The translations under genes were made by a program, and so were the position numbers. The notes under the pieces were generated by a model. The model saw only the letters and a program-made list of their open reading frames with translations. It did no database searches and had not been told where the DNA came from. 9,051 nt of DNA from Neisseriaceae bacterium. GTDB taxonomy: Bacteria; Pseudomonadota; Gammaproteobacteria; Burkholderiales; UBA11063. Positions within the stretch are counted from its first letter, which is position 1; the number at the start of each line of letters is the position of its first letter. Positions 6,623-9,051 of the stretch are shown piece by piece. The stretch is taken from the NCBI GenBank assembly GCA_947470205.1, contig CANISK010000046.1, positions 1 through 9,051 on the forward strand. The letters are read 5' to 3'.

Positions 6623-7407
6623 TATGAATTTAACCCAGATGCCATTATATTATACCCAGCATCTACATATAAAACCTCTCCAGTGATAGCACTTGCAAGT
6701 TCAGAAAATAGAAAACTAACAGCATTGCCAACTTCAAGAGCACTGATATTTCTTAATAACGGTGAATTGGTTGCCACATGGTTTAATATTTTAGAAAATC
6801 CCGCAATTCCACTTGCGGCTAAGGTTTTAATGGGGCCAGCAGATACTGCATTTACGCGGATATTGTCCGCACCCATGCTATATGCCATATAACGCATAGT
6901 TGCCTCAAGCGCAGCTTTTGCAACTCCCGCCATGTTATAATTTGGCACCACTTTTTCACTTCCGAGATATGTGAGTGTGACTAAAGAACCATTTGCTTTT
7001 TTTAACATTTCACGCGCAGCATTCGCAATAGCACTAAAGCTATATGCAGTTATGTCATTAGCGATATTATACGTGTCTCGCTTTACATTTTCTACGAAAT
7101 CCCCAGATAGCCCTTCTTTTGGGGAATATGCAATTGAGTGCAGCAAACCATCTAAACCATCCCAATGGGTATTTAATGTCTTAAATGCATTGGTGATATC
7201 GTTATCTTGTGTTACATCTAGTGGAATTATGATATCACTTTCAAATTCTGCCACAAGTTTAGTCACGCGTTCACGGAAGCGCTCTTCCTGATAAGTAAAT
7301 GCCAAAGTTGCCCCTTGTTTTTTGCAGGCTTGTGCAACGCCGTATGCGATAGAGCGATTAGATAAAAGTCCAGTAATTAAAATCTTTTTATTGGCTAAGA
7401 TACCCAT
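6622..7407 (-). CDS. fabI: Enoyl-[acyl-carrier-protein] reductase (NADH)
   Basis: Catalyses the last reduction of each elongation cycle in type II fatty-acid synthesis; it is the enzyme inhibited by triclosan. The 261-residue chain is full length and starts with the typical MGILANKKILITGLLSNRSIA (dinucleotide-binding GxxxxxSIA, 13-21). DV at 64-65 follows the second strand, HSIAYSP lies at 90-96, and the catalytic Tyr147, Tyr157 and Lys164 lie in TYLGSEKVVPNYNMAGVAK. SAGPIKTLAASGI (189-201) forms the substrate loop and YVDAGYNIM (247-255) the C-terminal core. Position 93 is Ala where E. coli has Gly, a substitution found naturally in other FabI proteins. AAGGAA (complement of 7416-7421) lies 8 bases before the ATG. 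It is the first gene of the minus-strand operon, divergent from the large effector-like gene across a 200-base gap. Confidence 0.97.
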   Translation of the reverse strand: MGILANKKILITGLLSNRSIAYGVAQACKKQGATLAFTYQEERFRERVTKLVAEFESDIIIPLDVTQDNDITNAFKTLNTHWDGLDGLLHSIAYSPKEGLSGDFVENVKRDTYNIANDITAYSFSAIANAAREMLKKANGSLVTLTYLGSEKVVPNYNMAGVAKAALEATMRYMAYSMGADNIRVNAVSAGPIKTLAASGIAGFSKILNHVATNSPLLRNISALEVGNAVSFLFSELASAITGEVLYVDAGYNIMASGLNS

Positions 7408-7540
7408 ATAAATAATTCCTTTTTATTGGTTTGATTTATCATTTTTGTGTTTATTATTTATCAATTTAAATAGCATTAATATAAAGATAAACCTAAAACA
7501 ATGATTTTATCATGTATATATCAGTAAACAATCAAAAAAT

Positions 7541-7571
7541 TTGATATTATTTATATAATTTGTTATATAAT
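7541..7571 (+). promoter_or_regulatory. Possible promoter of the large divergent gene
   Basis: TTGATA (7541-7546) and TATAAT (7566-7571) with a 19-base spacer, 36 bases before the ATG at 7608. A second TATAAT at 7554-7559 offers an alternative -10. The whole 200-base gap 7408-7607 is extremely AT-rich, so such matches arise easily. I see no clear fabI promoter on the other strand. Confidence 0.45.
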
Positions 7572-7607
7572 ACCCTCTTATATTCATCTTAATAACGGAA
7601 CTACACT

Positions 7608-9051
7608 ATGCACTGTATTCAACAAAATCAATTACCTAACCATAACTCACAATTAAATAGTAAAATTAAACTTAATACTCTTGAATTTATTGAGTCTTGT
7701 TTTTCAATTCAGTTAAATACTGATGAACAAAAAATAAGATTTATGAATTTAATACATCTGGTTGTCTTTTTATTGGCAAACGAATATAAGCTAGACATAT
7801 CACATTTCATGAAAAATATCATGCCATTTAATGATGATATCTCTGAAGAGGAAAAACAAAACAGCACACGTTGTTTATTAAGTAAATTGAATATCAAACC
7901 AAGCAAAAATCATTATTTTAATAATAATGGTTGCATTACACTTTCAGGTGATGCAGAAGAAATACGCATTATTCTTTTTGATAGATTAAAATATAAAACA
8001 CCCAATAAAAAATCACTAACCCAGGAACAAATTTATTCATATTTTAAAAATAAAAAACATGATGATTACTGGGTACTTAGTGAATCATGCGCAATACAAA
8101 ATGACACAATAATATTATGCAATCAAGACGATAAAAAAATTAACCAGTTTACTATACGCACACTAAATTTACAAAATCCACAATTTGGTCAAACCGTATC
8201 AATTAAAGCTGATAAAATAGAGTGTAAAAAACAGGGTATTTATGTTAAAAATATTATAAGGAAAGATAATATTTATACTGGGTATATTAATAATGTTGGT
8301 CAAGCGCATGGCTCGGGAAAACGTGATTATGACGGTGCAATTATTGAGGGGAATTGGGTTTGTGATGAAATAATTGATGAAGGAAAATTGCAAGACAGGA
8401 ATGGACAAAAATATAAATTGACCTTTCGTAATAATGTTATTAATAAGATACACGAAGAATCACGAGATATATTCATGCAAACTATGCTTGGGCATTTGAT
8501 GTTAAAAAAAGATGAACAACCGCAAGGAGTAGCGCAATATTACAATTCTGGATTGTTGTTTTTCCAGCAATCATTACAGGACTGGATTAAGAATCTGCAA
8601 CAACAAAAGAATATTAATGATAATATTAATATTTACATAGATTTGCTAGAAATAATTAATAATATGCAAGATGTTTTATTAAATAATAAAATACCAGATA
8701 TTCTTATAACCGCTAAATTAAATATATTTTTTATACCTCGCATAGATAAACATGCAATAATATTAAACATAAATAAAAATAAGAATACTTTAAGAGTTAT
8801 TAATTCAGGAGATGGAATTAAATATCACAAGGCTCATTCACATAAAGAAAAGAAATATTTACTTGTTGAAAGTTACAGTTTAAATCAAGAGCTAATATCA
8901 AAATTAAATAATTTTCTCAAACAAAAATGTACAGTTAAAAATTTCTATAATTTTATAAACAAATATTTTATAAAGCAAGAACATGATAATATTTTAGATT
9001 ATGAATATCAAGCACATCAAAAAGGGGGAAACTGCACTGTAAGAGCCTTTA
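7608..9051 (+). CDS. Large effector-like protein with MORN-like repeats and a possible clan CE peptidase domain, 3' end missing
   Basis: The frame is open from ATG 7608 (weak ACGGAA 7 bases upstream) to the window edge: 481 codons with no stop. Residues 1-220 match nothing I know and have no signal peptide. Residues 222-275 look like degenerate MORN repeats: YTGYINNVGQAHGSG, then YDGAIIEGNW, then EGKLQDRNGQKYKLTF. Residues 308-355 appear helical and Gln/Asn-rich. The last part shows IDKHAIILNI (His382), RVINSGDG (Asn399-Gly403) and HQKGGNCTVRAF (Gln471, Cys476). His, Asn/Asp, Gln, Cys in this order, with Gln four residues before Cys plus one, is the layout of clan CE cysteine peptidases (Ulp1, YopJ, chlamydial deubiquitinases). 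The fold is inferred from motif order alone. Codon use is more A/T-biased than in the fabI operon, which suggests acquired or fast-evolving DNA. A secreted protein acting in the host cell is a reasonable guess, not shown. Confidence 0.75.
   Translation, partial: MHCIQQNQLPNHNSQLNSKIKLNTLEFIESCFSIQLNTDEQKIRFMNLIHLVVFLLANEYKLDISHFMKNIMPFNDDISEEEKQNSTRCLLSKLNIKPSKNHYFNNNGCITLSGDAEEIRIILFDRLKYKTPNKKSLTQEQIYSYFKNKKHDDYWVLSESCAIQNDTIILCNQDDKKINQFTIRTLNLQNPQFGQTVSIKADKIECKKQGIYVKNIIRKDNIYTGYINNVGQAHGSGKRDYDGAIIEGNWVCDEIIDEGKLQDRNGQKYKLTFRNNVINKIHEESRDIFMQTMLGHLMLKKDEQPQGVAQYYNSGLLFFQQSLQDWIKNLQQQKNINDNINIYIDLLEIINNMQDVLLNNKIPDILITAKLNIFFIPRIDKHAIILNINKNKNTLRVINSGDGIKYHKAHSHKEKKYLLVESYSLNQELISKLNNFLKQKCTVKNFYNFINKYFIKQEHDNILDYEYQAHQKGGNCTVRAF

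Noticed and set aside
5208..7291. Plus-strand open frames opposite rph, kdsD and fabI
   Set aside because: All are shadows of three well-recognised conserved genes on the other strand.
8199..8453. Minus-strand open frame of 84 codons
   Set aside because: It lies antisense to the MORN-like segment of the long plus-strand gene and has low-complexity composition typical of AT-rich shadow frames.
1..9051. CRISPR array, rRNA or ordinary tRNA genes
   Set aside because: I saw no regularly spaced repeats, no rRNA text, and no tRNA cloverleaf other than the tRNA-like ends of tmRNA.

Overview
The window is AT-rich DNA from a bacterium that is most likely a host-associated gammaproteobacterium. Two things point there. 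The tmRNA gene is a standard one-piece ssrA, whereas alphaproteobacteria carry a permuted two-piece form. FabI and KdsD also look like the gamma/beta type. The tmRNA tag shares an NRxAAN core with the long Francisella tag as I remember it, so a Francisella-like or Legionellales-like relative is possible but unproven. A transposase relic, an orphan membrane protein and a large effector-like protein fit an intracellular or symbiotic lifestyle.

Left part (1-2228). The 3' portion of an MFS transporter of the metabolite:H+ symporter (ProP-like) type enters from the left edge. It is followed by a decayed IS200/IS605-family tnpB fragment with a large internal deletion. Next comes ssrA (1577-1969), with a strong extended -10 promoter and an almost perfect 17-bp terminator stem. 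Its tag reading frame is unusually long and ends in five alanines. The space between ssrA and nadA holds a diverged direct repeat.

Middle (2229-4903). nadA (quinolinate synthase, NAD biosynthesis) stands alone on the plus strand. It converges on a 503-residue minus-strand protein of unknown function with a two-helix membrane hairpin. The region between that gene and rph carries an inverted repeat, which may be a terminator or a leader hairpin.

Right part (4904-9051). A compact minus-strand operon reads fabI, kdsD, rph: fatty-acid synthesis, the isomerase that starts Kdo/LPS synthesis, and 3' processing of tRNA. fabI and kdsD overlap by one base (TAGTG), and rph follows kdsD after 24 bases. 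Divergent from fabI is a very AT-rich gene that runs off the right edge (at least 481 codons). It has MORN-like repeats and then a His, Asn, Gln, Cys order that resembles a clan CE cysteine peptidase (Ulp1/YopJ-like). This is the best candidate for something undescribed, but the window ends six residues past the presumed catalytic cysteine.
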